64,000 bases of DNA. Origin: Treponema sp. UBA792. GTDB lineage: Bacteria; Spirochaetota; Spirochaetia; Treponematales; Treponemataceae. The notes under the pieces were generated by a model, which saw only the letters and a list, made by a program, of their open reading frames with translations, searched no databases and was not told the DNA's origin. Position numbers and translations under genes: made by a program. This document shows, piece after piece, positions 18,465-27,083 of the stretch (its first letter is position 1; each line of letters starts with the position of its first letter). The stretch covers positions 1 to 64,000 of the forward strand of contig DBIW01000012.1 of the NCBI GenBank assembly GCA_002296965.1, read 5' to 3'.

Positions 18465-19115
18465 ATGAAAATCAAATCTGTATTCGGACATTCATTTGAA
18501 AAATACGGAAAAGTTCTGACAGGCTACGATGTGTCGGAACTGCTCGAAAAGCTCGAAAAGACAACTGACAAGCCGGAAGGAAAGACAATCTACGAGCCTG
18601 GTGACGCCGGACTGGAATCACTTGCCGTGGCGAAAGAATTCTCCGTAAACGTATATGGCGGAATGCCCGTTCAGGTCGGCTACTGCAACGGAAACAACAC
18701 AAAACTGAACTGTCTTGAGTATCACCGCGGAAGCGAGCTGAACATTCCCGCTGACGACATAGTTCTCCTTCTTGCTCCGCTTTCTTCGGTAAAGAACGGA
18801 AAAATCGACACGAACTGCGTCGAGGCGTTCCTTGTCCCCAAGGGAACTGTAGTCCAGGTTTACGAGACGACACTTCATTATGCGCCGTGCAATGCTGTTT
18901 ACGGACATGATGTCTCAAAGGACGGATTCCGCGTCGTGATTGTGCTTCCTAAGGACACAAACACCCAAAAGCCGGAAATTTCGCCCAAAAACACGGAAGA
19001 CAAGCTCCTGTGGGCAAAGAACAAATGGCTCATCGCCCATCCTGATTCCGCGGAGGCAAAGGCGGGCGCTTACGTCGGACTTAAAGGTGTGAACATCGAC
19101 CTGAATTCAAAATAA
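18465..19115 (+). CDS. DUF4867 family protein (cupin-like)
   Basis: 216 residues from the ATG at 18465, which has GAGGTG just upstream; a GTG two codons earlier is in frame. The sequence KYGKVLTGYDV, YGGMPVQVGYCNGNNTKLNCLEYHRGSE and TLHYAPCNAVYGHDV matches what I recall of DUF4867, a family often found near carbohydrate-metabolism genes. The conserved His/Glu/Tyr pattern (LEYHRGSE ... TLHYAPC) is compatible with a cupin-type sugar-binding or isomerase fold. Function unknown. It is monocistronic, followed by a hairpin. Confidence 0.7.
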   Translation: MKIKSVFGHSFEKYGKVLTGYDVSELLEKLEKTTDKPEGKTIYEPGDAGLESLAVAKEFSVNVYGGMPVQVGYCNGNNTKLNCLEYHRGSELNIPADDIVLLLAPLSSVKNGKIDTNCVEAFLVPKGTVVQVYETTLHYAPCNAVYGHDVSKDGFRVVIVLPKDTNTQKPEISPKNTEDKLLWAKNKWLIAHPDSAEAKAGAYVGLKGVNIDLNSK

Positions 19116-19152
19116 GATTCTATCACATCGGAATATGACATTCCGCGAACCA

Positions 19153-19186
19153 CAAATGCAGGAACGGAAAACACTTCCTGCATTTG
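19153..19186 (+). terminator. hairpin after the DUF4867 gene
   Basis: CAAATGCAGGAA ... TTCCTGCATTTG, a perfect 12-bp stem with a 10-nt loop. The following T run is poor, so termination may be inefficient or the element may serve another role. Confidence 0.55.
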
Positions 19187-19256
19187 CTTGATAGAAACAC
19201 CAAATAAATATATATTTTATCTGCTTAACTGAAATCATTTCTGACAGGAAAAAATC

Positions 19257-19817
19257 ATGGGCTTCATAGAAATTCTGATTCTCGGCATAGGACTGTCGAT
19301 GGACGCATTCGCCGTGTCAATCTGCAAAGGGCTCTCGCTCAAAAATGTAAAGGTAAAACACCTGTGCATAGCCGGGCTCTGGTTCGGAGGCTTTCAGGCG
19401 TTGATGCCGCTTGCCGGATATTTTCTGGGAAGCATTTTCGCGGACAAAATAACTAAATATGACCACTGGGTTGCGTTCATCCTGCTTGTGATAATCGGAA
19501 TCAACATGATACGCGAATCCCTGTCGAAAAACGGAACCGAAGAGGAATGTTGCGAGGACCCGAAAATGGACGTAAAATCCATGTTCCTGCTGGCGGTCGC
19601 GACAAGCATCGACGCGCTCGCAGTGGGAGTCACGTTCGCATTCATGCATGTAAACATAATTCCGGCAATCACAGTAATAGGACTTACGACATTCACGATT
19701 TCTGCGGCCGGAGTAAAAATCGGAAGCATTTTCGGAACAAAATTCAAATCAAAGTCGGAAATTGCCGGTGGAATCGTCCTGATTTTAATCGGGCTGAAGA
19801 TTCTCGTGACAGGCTGA
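19257..19817 (+). CDS. mntP: manganese efflux pump MntP
   Basis: 186 residues, six membrane helices in two homologous halves. Each half carries the family Asp-containing motif: GLSMDAFAVSICKGLSLK in helix 1 and ATSIDALAVGVTFAF in the second half. Exports Mn(II) from the cytoplasm. Weak AGGA before the ATG. The 140-bp upstream region contains no recognisable yybP-ykoY manganese riboswitch core, so regulation is not evident. Confidence 0.92.
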   Translation: MGFIEILILGIGLSMDAFAVSICKGLSLKNVKVKHLCIAGLWFGGFQALMPLAGYFLGSIFADKITKYDHWVAFILLVIIGINMIRESLSKNGTEEECCEDPKMDVKSMFLLAVATSIDALAVGVTFAFMHVNIIPAITVIGLTTFTISAAGVKIGSIFGTKFKSKSEIAGGIVLILIGLKILVTG

Positions 19818-19873
19818 CGGAATCTGCACCTGCGGCGGCTCAACCGTCCGCCAAGGCATTTTCTCCGCACGGA

Positions 19874-20566
19874 TTAATTTTCTCCGGAGATTTCCGCGGG
19901 AATTTCCTTCAGTTTCGTATATTTCGCGTCGTAACAGTGTGAATTCGGCCTGATTCCCAGAATCCGCTCATTCTCCGCCTGAAGCTGATCCTTTATCATC
20001 CTGCGGAAAACATCCATCAGAGGAGACGGATTCACATCCGCGGCAAGAGAAACCGTCTTCAGCTCCTCAATCAGATAATAACATGACTCGATTGTGGAAA
20101 TATACTCAGGACGCGGCTCCCTCTTGAACGTGAAAATCGAACGGTAGTCTCCGTAAAACGAAAGGCGCGGCAGCTCCAGCAGAAACGGATTGTGCTCGAT
20201 GATTTTGCGCGAACAGAACCAGGTCGCGTCTATCACAAGGACAAGAAGTTTTCGGTCGCCCACAGCCTGCACAAAACCGTCTTTTCTGGCATTCCAGGCA
20301 TCTTCTCCGGGATAAAGCAGCACCGGAAAAAATTCAGGCGATGAAAGAAGCTGTGTCAGCCTGGCGTTGCGCGCGAACTCAAGTCCGACAAGAATTTCCG
20401 AATCCCTGAGTGTGACGTGGGCGATTCTTCCTGTTCCGGTACGCTGCTTTTTCGCCTCCTTAGGATGCATCAGAAAGACAAATTTCACGCCGGTGTCAAT
20501 CTCCTTTGTATACCGGCAAAGACAATTCTGAACCGGGCGGAAACACCTCATGCAGCGCTCGCTCAT
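19874..20566 (-). CDS. DTW-domain tRNA-uridine aminocarboxypropyltransferase
   Basis: 230 residues. DTW-domain enzymes (TapT/YfiP type) attach the aminocarboxypropyl group of SAM to uridine 47 or 20 of tRNA. Visible motifs: a Cys-rich N-terminus CMRCFRPVQNCLC, FLMHPKEAKK and the signature IDATW (the D-T-W of the family appears here as D-A-T-W). Start overlaps the stop of the upstream exported protein (ATGA), so it is the last gene of a seven-gene operon running from 26116. Confidence 0.82.
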   Translation of the reverse strand: MSERCMRCFRPVQNCLCRYTKEIDTGVKFVFLMHPKEAKKQRTGTGRIAHVTLRDSEILVGLEFARNARLTQLLSSPEFFPVLLYPGEDAWNARKDGFVQAVGDRKLLVLVIDATWFCSRKIIEHNPFLLELPRLSFYGDYRSIFTFKREPRPEYISTIESCYYLIEELKTVSLAADVNPSPLMDVFRRMIKDQLQAENERILGIRPNSHCYDAKYTKLKEIPAEISGEN

Positions 20567-21489
20567 GATTTCCCCGCGTCAATGTCAAGAAGAATATTCA
20601 TGCTGAAATTCCTGTCCGGCTCCGAGCTGTAAAGGGAGACGAGATTTCCTGTTTTTTCCGCGGAGAATTTTCCGGCGGCCGCCACTTTATATAGAAGAGA
20701 ATTCTCGTTGACGTAATCCTGAACCAGCGACGGAACAACCTCGTAAGTCACGGAACCTCCGCTGCTCCTGACCGCCTTAAAAAGAATGTAGAATGTCTCG
20801 GATCGGTTCTTTCCGTCCGCATAATACGAACGGTCACCGGTAAAAAGAAAACTTCCGTCAGAATCCGGCTCGCTGAAAAAAGTTTCCCGAATGGAATCCG
20901 CCACATTGAAGCCGTTCACCTTGAACCGCAGAACAGCAGGCCTGCGCATGCTGAAATTCCGCGAATCGTCCTGAATATCGCTCAGCTCGCTTTTCTCGGC
21001 GGGCGAAGCGTCGTTCTGGACTTTTTTCAGCTCCTCAAGGCTCACAAGAATTTCGGAAAGAATTTTGTCCGAGGAGGAGACGGATGGCGATGAAAACGAG
21101 ACTCCCGAAAGCGAGGACAGATTTCCGAAAAGACCAGCCTCCGAAAGCGAAGTTATGTCCGCGGCGGTAAGCGTATCATTTCCGGAAAAAAGTGAAAGCG
21201 TATCCGTCAGTCGTTTCTCCGAAGAAGCGGACGGCTGACTTCCGGCAACGGAAACGGCGGCGGAATCGGATTTCCCTGCGGATGAGGTGGCATCCGTCTG
21301 AATTTCCGTTTTTTCAGCAGGCCGTGAGGGAAAACTCATGGACGGCCGGTAGAATGACGTTCCTATTTCGGGCATTCCGACCTGCGGCATTGAAGGCATT
21401 TCCGGCATTTTCTGGCAGAAAAGCCGGACAGAAGAAAAAAGGCATAAAGGAATCAATATTCTACAAATTCGCAAGGCTCTCCTCCACAT
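20563..21489 (-). CDS. hypothetical exported protein
   Basis: About 308 residues from the ATG at 21489. That start leaves a clean signal peptide (RRALRICRILIPLCLFSSVRLFCQ region); the frame upstream to 21549 lies inside the neighbouring gene. Ser/Pro-rich low-complexity region (about residues 25-140), then a more globular C-terminal half (RPAVLRFKVNGFNVADSIRE ... MNILLDIDAG). I do not recognise a domain. Overlaps the end of the HExxH gene by 29 bp and the start of the DTW gene by 4 bp. Confidence 0.6.
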   Translation of the reverse strand: MWRRALRICRILIPLCLFSSVRLFCQKMPEMPSMPQVGMPEIGTSFYRPSMSFPSRPAEKTEIQTDATSSAGKSDSAAVSVAGSQPSASSEKRLTDTLSLFSGNDTLTAADITSLSEAGLFGNLSSLSGVSFSSPSVSSSDKILSEILVSLEELKKVQNDASPAEKSELSDIQDDSRNFSMRRPAVLRFKVNGFNVADSIRETFFSEPDSDGSFLFTGDRSYYADGKNRSETFYILFKAVRSSGGSVTYEVVPSLVQDYVNENSLLYKVAAAGKFSAEKTGNLVSLYSSEPDRNFSMNILLDIDAGKS

Positions 21490-22273
21490 ATTCAAGACGC
21501 TGTGTAAGCTGGGCGATTGTCTTTTCAAGCCGGTTCTTTTCCTTCTCAAGCCGGGATTTTGGATCCTCTCCTTTTGCGACGGATGATTTCTGCTTCATCA
21601 TCTCGCGCACGGAGACAGGATTTTTTCCGCTGAGAAATTCCTTTTCTGCTCCGGCCCGCTCGTCGGGCTTCTTGATCGAAGCGACAACTTTCATATTCTC
21701 AAAGCCGATTGCCGGATTCACCGGAACCGCGCCGACTTTCCGGATGTCCTTTTCCGCATTGCGCGGCAGACAAAGCACCCTGTCGATGTAATCCTCATAA
21801 CGGATGTCGTTCTGGACGCAGAGATTGTAGGCCTCCGCAAGTTTTTTTCCGAACTGCTGCATAAGCTCACCGTTCTTTTCAAGATAATTCACCTTTATGT
21901 CCTCGGTGAGGGCTTTCAGCTCCGGAGAATTCTCCCATCCGAGCGAGTAATATCCTTTTTTCTCGGCGATTTCAAGAAGCCCGGCGAATTTTGCCCAGAA
22001 TTCCTGTGTATGCACACGGCATTTTCCCATGGCGGCGGCAGGAGATTTTTCCTGCTCCTTCTCGGTCATCAGATGATGCGTATATTCATGGACGGCAGTG
22101 TAGACAAGCTGATTGTCCGACTTGAAATTCTTGTTGTGAAGAAAAATCTCATGCGTGTCCGGCTTGTAGAATCCGTTCACGCGCCTGCTTTCCTTGCCGG
22201 TCTGTGTCACCGTAAAATCAAGGGAGGTTTCGTGTATGTCCAGAAGAATCTGCTTTATTTTCTCGTTATCCAT
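21461..22273 (-). CDS. putative metallopeptidase with an HExxH motif
   Basis: 270 residues, no signal peptide. The segment YTAVHEYTHHLM contains HEYTH, the zinc-peptidase HExxH signature, preceded by a hydrophobic stretch as in ImmA/IrrE- or SprT-like proteins. The C-terminal ~45 residues (LEKEKNRLEKTIAQLTQRL) form a predicted coiled coil. The middle part is not recognisable. GGAG precedes the ATG. It sits between rsmE and an exported protein in an operon with tRNA/rRNA modification genes. Enzyme activity is inferred from the motif only. Confidence 0.6.
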   Translation of the reverse strand: MDNEKIKQILLDIHETSLDFTVTQTGKESRRVNGFYKPDTHEIFLHNKNFKSDNQLVYTAVHEYTHHLMTEKEQEKSPAAAMGKCRVHTQEFWAKFAGLLEIAEKKGYYSLGWENSPELKALTEDIKVNYLEKNGELMQQFGKKLAEAYNLCVQNDIRYEDYIDRVLCLPRNAEKDIRKVGAVPVNPAIGFENMKVVASIKKPDERAGAEKEFLSGKNPVSVREMMKQKSSVAKGEDPKSRLEKEKNRLEKTIAQLTQRLEYVEESLANL

Positions 22274-22299
22274 TTTTACTCCAGTATTTTGTGCGGCCC

Positions 22300-23052
22300 T
22301 CAGAGCCAGTTCATTCCCGAAAGAATTATCGCGCCTGCTACGGTCGCGGCGGTTTCTGTCCGCATGACGCGCTCTCCCATTCCGCAGCTTATATACCCTC
22401 TCTCCGCAAAAAAGTTCCGTTCCCGGTCAGTCCATCCGCGCTCGCTTCCGACAGCGGCCGTTATCACCGGATTTCCGGCGGATGAATCTGCAAGATTCCT
22501 GACACAATCACTCAGATGAATCTGCGGTCTTACATTGTCAAGAAGAAGCCGAAGCCCGTTGCCGGAAGGCGGCTCAGCCCTTTCCAACGAGTCAAGACAA
22601 TCCGCAAGCGTCCGGTGAACGCTCAGAACAGGAACATGGGTCGAAGCCGCCTGAACAGTTCCGTCAAGAAGCATTTTATATGTGGAATTATTCTCCAGAA
22701 GCGTAGACTGCATATAAGATTTTTCGCCAAGCTCGGTTCCTGTCAGATGAACTTCCGCGACACCAAGAGCCGCAATATCACGGAGAAGGCGCTTGAGCTG
22801 AATCGGACGCGGGATTCCGATTATCATGCGGAGCGGAGAAAGCGGCTTGCCGTCACCTTCCGGCGTGAACGAAAATTCCATCACACCGGTGATTCTATTT
22901 ATGACCGCGGTTCCTGATTTTCCGCCGATAATTCCCGCAAAAAACGAGTCGCCTTCATTTTTATGAAGAATTCTGATTATGTGAACGGCCCGCGGATCCT
23001 TCATGTCAAGCGGGCGGGAAATTTCATCTTCCGAAAAAAGACAGATATTCAT
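22300..23052 (-). CDS. rsmE: 16S rRNA (uracil1498-N3)-methyltransferase
   Basis: 250 residues, SPOUT-fold methyltransferase. N-terminal PUA-like part (DPRAVHIIRILHKNEGDSFF) is followed by the knot region AAVGSERGWTDRERNFF and SCGMGERVMRTETAATVAG, the characteristic RsmE SAM-binding end. Methylates U1498 of 16S rRNA in the decoding centre. Lies 23 bp downstream of the TPR gene in the same operon. Confidence 0.92.
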   Translation of the reverse strand: MNICLFSEDEISRPLDMKDPRAVHIIRILHKNEGDSFFAGIIGGKSGTAVINRITGVMEFSFTPEGDGKPLSPLRMIIGIPRPIQLKRLLRDIAALGVAEVHLTGTELGEKSYMQSTLLENNSTYKMLLDGTVQAASTHVPVLSVHRTLADCLDSLERAEPPSGNGLRLLLDNVRPQIHLSDCVRNLADSSAGNPVITAAVGSERGWTDRERNFFAERGYISCGMGERVMRTETAATVAGAIILSGMNWL

Positions 23053-23075
23053 CTCAGCTCATCAATCCGCAGCAA

Positions 23076-24440
23076 TCAGGAGAACATATTTATTTTCTTC
23101 AGTATCTTTGAAAGCTGATCTTTTTCTATCAGATCAATCGGACGGCCTTCGGCATATTTGTGCGCGCTGTCGGAGAACGATCCCATCGTGACGCAGAGAC
23201 CGGCATCACATTTTGAGTCGCGCATTTTTGAATGGAACTCGCGGACGTAAATATCACCGATTACGGTCATCGTCCTGTAAAAGCGGAAAATCTCGCGTGC
23301 CTCCCACTTTGCGCTTTCAATCGCGCATATCATCTCGACACTTTCGGAGGCGATTGACATATCCTCGAATTTCACGAAACTGTCCGGATAATAGGCCGAG
23401 ACAAATTTCCGGCAAAGCGCGACAAAGTCACTTGTTCCGGACATCATGTAAACCTGGAGATTGCGGTTCTGGTTAAGCTCCGCATAACGCACGACAAGCG
23501 CGTCGACATCCTTGTAGCCCGGAGATTCCGTCTGAACCTGCTTGAGCAGCGCGTATCCCTTGGATATGTTGTTCTCCGAGATATACGCATTCGCGCACCT
23601 GTATTTTATCTGAATTTTCAGCGGAAACTGTATGTTCTGAAATTTGAGCGCAATCTCGTAGTCCTGAATCGCTTCCTTATACTGCTTTGAACGCTCGTGT
23701 ATTTTTCCGGCTTCAAGACACGCCTGCGGTCCGAATTTCGGATCCGGACGCAGATGCATAAAAAGCTTGAGCGCCTTGTCCGACATTCCCAGTTCCGTCA
23801 TTGAAACGGCCATATTGTAGAGCGCGTCCTTGTTTCCGGGCCGCTCGTCAAATGAACGCTTGAGAAACGGAAGCGCATCCTTATATTTCTGCGCCTTAAA
23901 AAGCGACGAGCCGAGCATATCAAGGACATCCGGATTTTCAGGCTGAATGATTCTCGCTTTTTTAAAACAGAAAGCCGCCTTCTCGTAGACGCCCTTCTTG
24001 TACAGCGCCATCCCGAGATAATAGTTGGTATCAAAAGTGTCCGGAACTTTTTTTGCGGAAACCATCAGCGCATTTATGGACTCATCTATCTTGTCAAGCT
24101 TGTATGCGGAAATTCCCTCGCGCATTGCGGCTCTGGCTATATCAATCTCGACATGGGCGGCGGAAATCGAATAAAGGGTCTTGTAAACATTGTAGCTGTT
24201 TTCCCAGTCGCCGTCCGCATAATAAATGTCACCGAGCGTCTCAAGCGCGGACACATTGTGAGGATCATGGGAAAGCCTCTTCTGCGCCTCCTTTATGACC
24301 ACCGTTTTTCCCTTTTTCTGAAGCTTATCGTTGGATGTTTTTCCGCCGGAATTTTTCATGACATTCCGCAATGCCATAAGAATTATTATGAATACTGAAC
24401 CCGCTATTATAGCCAGAAGCAGAGGAATAATGATATTCAT
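23076..24440 (-). CDS. membrane-anchored TPR protein with a C-terminal Mrr-like domain
   Basis: 454 residues. One N-terminal membrane helix (about 5-25), then tetratricopeptide repeats to about residue 300 (for example NVSALETLGDIYYADGDWEN, DTNYYLGMALYKKGVYEKAA, NPDVLDMLGSSLFKAQKYKD). The last ~110 residues resemble the Mrr/restriction-endonuclease-like fold: AKWEAREIFRFYRTMTV where nucleases have the ExK or QxK strand, then GLCVTMGSFSDSAHKYAEGRPIDLIEKDQL. The catalytic acidic pair is not obvious, so a binding rather than cutting role is likely. Downstream of the aminotransferase, upstream of rsmE. Confidence 0.7.
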   Translation of the reverse strand: MNIIIPLLLAIIAGSVFIIILMALRNVMKNSGGKTSNDKLQKKGKTVVIKEAQKRLSHDPHNVSALETLGDIYYADGDWENSYNVYKTLYSISAAHVEIDIARAAMREGISAYKLDKIDESINALMVSAKKVPDTFDTNYYLGMALYKKGVYEKAAFCFKKARIIQPENPDVLDMLGSSLFKAQKYKDALPFLKRSFDERPGNKDALYNMAVSMTELGMSDKALKLFMHLRPDPKFGPQACLEAGKIHERSKQYKEAIQDYEIALKFQNIQFPLKIQIKYRCANAYISENNISKGYALLKQVQTESPGYKDVDALVVRYAELNQNRNLQVYMMSGTSDFVALCRKFVSAYYPDSFVKFEDMSIASESVEMICAIESAKWEAREIFRFYRTMTVIGDIYVREFHSKMRDSKCDAGLCVTMGSFSDSAHKYAEGRPIDLIEKDQLSKILKKINMFS

Positions 24441-24461
24441 AAGAAAAAGATTCTCCTATTT

Positions 24462-25631
24462 TCAGCGTCTCTTTTCGTTTACCAGATCGGCGATATGCTG
24501 GACCGCCGTCTTTATCTTGTTGATGTCGGTCGCATAGCAGCAACGGACAAAACCTTCTCCCGCCGCTCCGAACACATTTCCGGGAACGACCGCAACCTGA
24601 TGTTTCTCGATAAGCTCCGTCGCGAACTGCTCGCTGGTAAGCCCGGTCGAGCGGATGTCCGGAAAAATGTAAAACGCGCCTTCCGGCTCAACGCAAGGAA
24701 GCCCCATGTCGCCGAACGCCTTGTACATATAATTGCGCCGCTGCTGATAGCTTATGCGCATCTTCTCGACTTCGTTCCAGCTGTTGCGCAGACCTTCCAG
24801 CGCCGCATACTGGCTGAAAATCGGAGCGCAGATTGTGTTGTACTGATGAAGCTTGAAAACCTGAGCGATAAAATCGGCGGGTCCCGTCATAAATCCGATT
24901 CTCCACCCGGTCATGGCAAACGATTTTGAAAAACCGTTCAGAACTATCGTGTAATCCTTAAGCCCCGGATAGCTTCCGATTGAAACATGCTTTCTGCCGT
25001 CGTAGACAAGCTCGCAGTAAATCTCATCGCTTATGACCCAAATCTGGTGTTTCTTTACGACTTCCGCGATTTTTGCAAGCTCCGCCTCCGGAATCATCTT
25101 TCCAGTCGGATTGCTGGGAGAGCAGAACATAACCGCCTTTGTTTTTGGTGTTATCACCTTCTCAAGCTCTTCCGCCGTAGGATAAAAATCAGTCCTGCTG
25201 GTGTCAAAATGAATCACCTTGGCATCGCACAGCGCGGCAAGCGGCTGATACGACACATAGCACGGCTCGCAGACGATAAGCTCGTCGCCCGGATTCAGAA
25301 TCGCCCTAAGCGCAGCGTCAACACCCTCGGACGCGCCGACCGTAATCAGAATTTCCGACTTGGGATTGTAATACAGCTTGTAGCGTTCAAGATACCTCGC
25401 GATTTCCTCGCGCAGCTCCAGCAGTCCCCAGTTTGACGTGTAGGAAGTATGACCTTTCTCCAGGTGATAGAAAGCTTCCTCCCTAATGTTCCATGGTGTC
25501 GAAAAATCCGGCTCGCCGACGCCAAGAGAAACGATGTCATCACGTCCGATAATCAGATCAAAGAATTTTCTGATTCCGGACGGCTGTGTCGCAAGCATTT
25601 TCTGTGAAAGCCTGTCTGTTCTTGTATTCAT
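24462..25631 (-). CDS. PLP-dependent aminotransferase class I/II
   Basis: 389 residues, fold-type I aminotransferase of the aspartate/aromatic group. The PLP lysine lies in NGFSKSFAMTGWRIGF; FCSPSNPTGKMI and VISDEIYCELVYDGR are also conserved. Starts at the last base of the Lrp-type regulator stop codon, so the two are co-translated. That suggests the enzyme handles an amino acid sensed by the regulator, but substrate specificity is not deducible. Confidence 0.88.
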   Translation of the reverse strand: MNTRTDRLSQKMLATQPSGIRKFFDLIIGRDDIVSLGVGEPDFSTPWNIREEAFYHLEKGHTSYTSNWGLLELREEIARYLERYKLYYNPKSEILITVGASEGVDAALRAILNPGDELIVCEPCYVSYQPLAALCDAKVIHFDTSRTDFYPTAEELEKVITPKTKAVMFCSPSNPTGKMIPEAELAKIAEVVKKHQIWVISDEIYCELVYDGRKHVSIGSYPGLKDYTIVLNGFSKSFAMTGWRIGFMTGPADFIAQVFKLHQYNTICAPIFSQYAALEGLRNSWNEVEKMRISYQQRRNYMYKAFGDMGLPCVEPEGAFYIFPDIRSTGLTSEQFATELIEKHQVAVVPGNVFGAAGEGFVRCCYATDINKIKTAVQHIADLVNEKRR

Positions 25632-26116
25632 CAGGCGGAGACTCCTTCGCGGTTGTCGCGGTCATTCTCGACATAAACAATGTCATTTTCCTTGTATGTC
25701 TTGAGAATAAAATGTGTCTTTGTGGAACGCACACCTTCAAGCGTGGAAAGTTTCTGCGACACAAAAAGAGCCACTTCCTTAAGGGAATCGCCTTCTATTA
25801 TAACCTTGAGGTCATATCCGCCGCTCATAAGATAAAGCGACCTGACCTGCGGAAACCTGTAAATTCTCTCCGCAAGCGCGTCAAATCCGTGCTCCCTTTC
25901 GGGCGTAACCTGAATTTCTATTTCGGCGCAGACCTTATCCTTTGCCTCGCCGTCCTTTTCCGGATTCACAATGGCGGCATATTTCAGAATAACTCCATCA
26001 TCCTCAAGTTTTTTGATAATCGCGCTGACTTCCGCCTCGGATTTTTTTGTCATTGCGGCGATGTCCTCAACCGAAAGACGGGCATTCTGCCTGAGCAGAT
26101 CAAGAATTTCTTCCAT
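25631..26116 (-). CDS. Lrp/AsnC-family regulator
   Basis: 161 residues. Winged HTH at the N-terminus (ILDLLRQNARLSVEDIAAMTKKSEAEVSAIIKKLEDDGVI), followed by the ligand-binding RAM domain (VRSLYLMSGGYDLKVIIEG with the typical GxYD). Such proteins form octamers that respond to amino acids. It heads the operon with the aminotransferase. Shine-Dalgarno AGAGG lies before the ATG. The last ~20 residues (KTYKENDIVYVEND) extend beyond the usual domain end. Confidence 0.88.
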   Translation of the reverse strand: MEEILDLLRQNARLSVEDIAAMTKKSEAEVSAIIKKLEDDGVILKYAAIVNPEKDGEAKDKVCAEIEIQVTPEREHGFDALAERIYRFPQVRSLYLMSGGYDLKVIIEGDSLKEVALFVSQKLSTLEGVRSTKTHFILKTYKENDIVYVENDRDNREGVSA

Positions 26117-26274
26117 ATAATATACCTCTGAAAACTTTTAAATTCGCAAAATTCAACTCAATATGTTATACGCTTTTGCGGATTTTAGCAATAACAGAAG
26201 ACAGGCGCGGATTTGTCCGGAACACGCGGGAATTTTATATTGAATTTTAGCGTCCTTTATGCAATGATTTTTCC

Positions 26275-27024
26275 GTGAGCAAGATAATCTCAAAACACAG
26301 AATCATGGAGCTTGTGGCGTTTCTTGTGCTTGCGGCCGCAACCGGAATAAGCATCGTCCTTCCCTACGACGGCAAGACTCTGATTCCCTTTCCGGAGACG
26401 GTGATTCCGGCAATGAACGGTGTATGCGCGCTGCTTTGCATTCCGCTTCTTATAAATCCAGAATTCTCCGCGCTCGAAATTGCGATTCTGTTCGTCCAGA
26501 GCATAATGACCGTTCTTTCTGGCTATGAAATTCTCGGAATTTTCCTTTATTCGGCGCTTGCCGTCCTGCTGCTTCTGGCCGGATTCTTCAGAAGAAACGC
26601 CGGACTTAAAGTCCTGTCAATGATTGTGCTGTGGGTGTGCACGCTGGCCTGCCTCTATCCATACGGAATTCCGCGCATGGTGCTTGCCTACACAGTCTCC
26701 CTGTTCATGCTGTCCTTCTACGCGTACATCTACGAGCGCCTCAAGAAAGTTCTTGTGACGCTGGTGCCTCCTCAGGACATGAACGCGAATCTGCCCGCAC
26801 ACGGCTCCGTAATCCACCTTTCTGATTTCGGCCTGACCGACAGGCAGATAATGCTGGCCACCGAATATATGAACACCGAGATGACATACCGGCAGCTGGC
26901 CGAAAAACATAACGTCAGCTGCTCCACCGAAAAACACGACATGGCCGAAATTTTCAAGATTTTTAATGTGACGAACAAAGAGGACTTCCGGATTCTTATG
27001 CTCCAGTACATAGTTAAAATTTAA
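26275..27024 (+). CDS. membrane-anchored LuxR-type HTH regulator, copy 2
   Basis: 249 residues, GTG start. Same layout as the protein at 1772-2527: about six membrane segments in residues 10-155, then a C-terminal HTH (LTDRQIMLATEY, YRQLAEKHNVSCSTEKHDMAEIFKIFNVTN). The recognition-helix region differs (STEKHDM against STVKNDF in copy 1), so the targets probably differ. The start lies 6 bp after a weak AATGAT -10 box with TTGAAT 17 bp upstream and no Shine-Dalgarno, like copy 1. Confidence 0.75.
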   Translation: MSKIISKHRIMELVAFLVLAAATGISIVLPYDGKTLIPFPETVIPAMNGVCALLCIPLLINPEFSALEIAILFVQSIMTVLSGYEILGIFLYSALAVLLLLAGFFRRNAGLKVLSMIVLWVCTLACLYPYGIPRMVLAYTVSLFMLSFYAYIYERLKKVLVTLVPPQDMNANLPAHGSVIHLSDFGLTDRQIMLATEYMNTEMTYRQLAEKHNVSCSTEKHDMAEIFKIFNVTNKEDFRILMLQYIVKI

Positions 27025-27034
27025 AAAGAATGTC

Positions 27035-27073
27035 CCTGTATTGTGGTCTCGGAAAATCCGGCCACCGTACAGG
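27035..27073. terminator. hairpin between convergent genes
   Basis: CCTGTA..GTGG ... CCAC..TACAGG, an interrupted 10-bp stem between the stops of two convergent genes. No strong T run on either strand; possible bidirectional terminator. Confidence 0.4.
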
Positions 27074-27083
27074 AACGCTTCGG

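Noticed and set aside
19116..19256. yybP-ykoY manganese riboswitch upstream of mntP
   Set aside because: The region is short and contains only the terminator-like hairpin of the previous gene and A/T-rich DNA; the riboswitch core is not recognisable.
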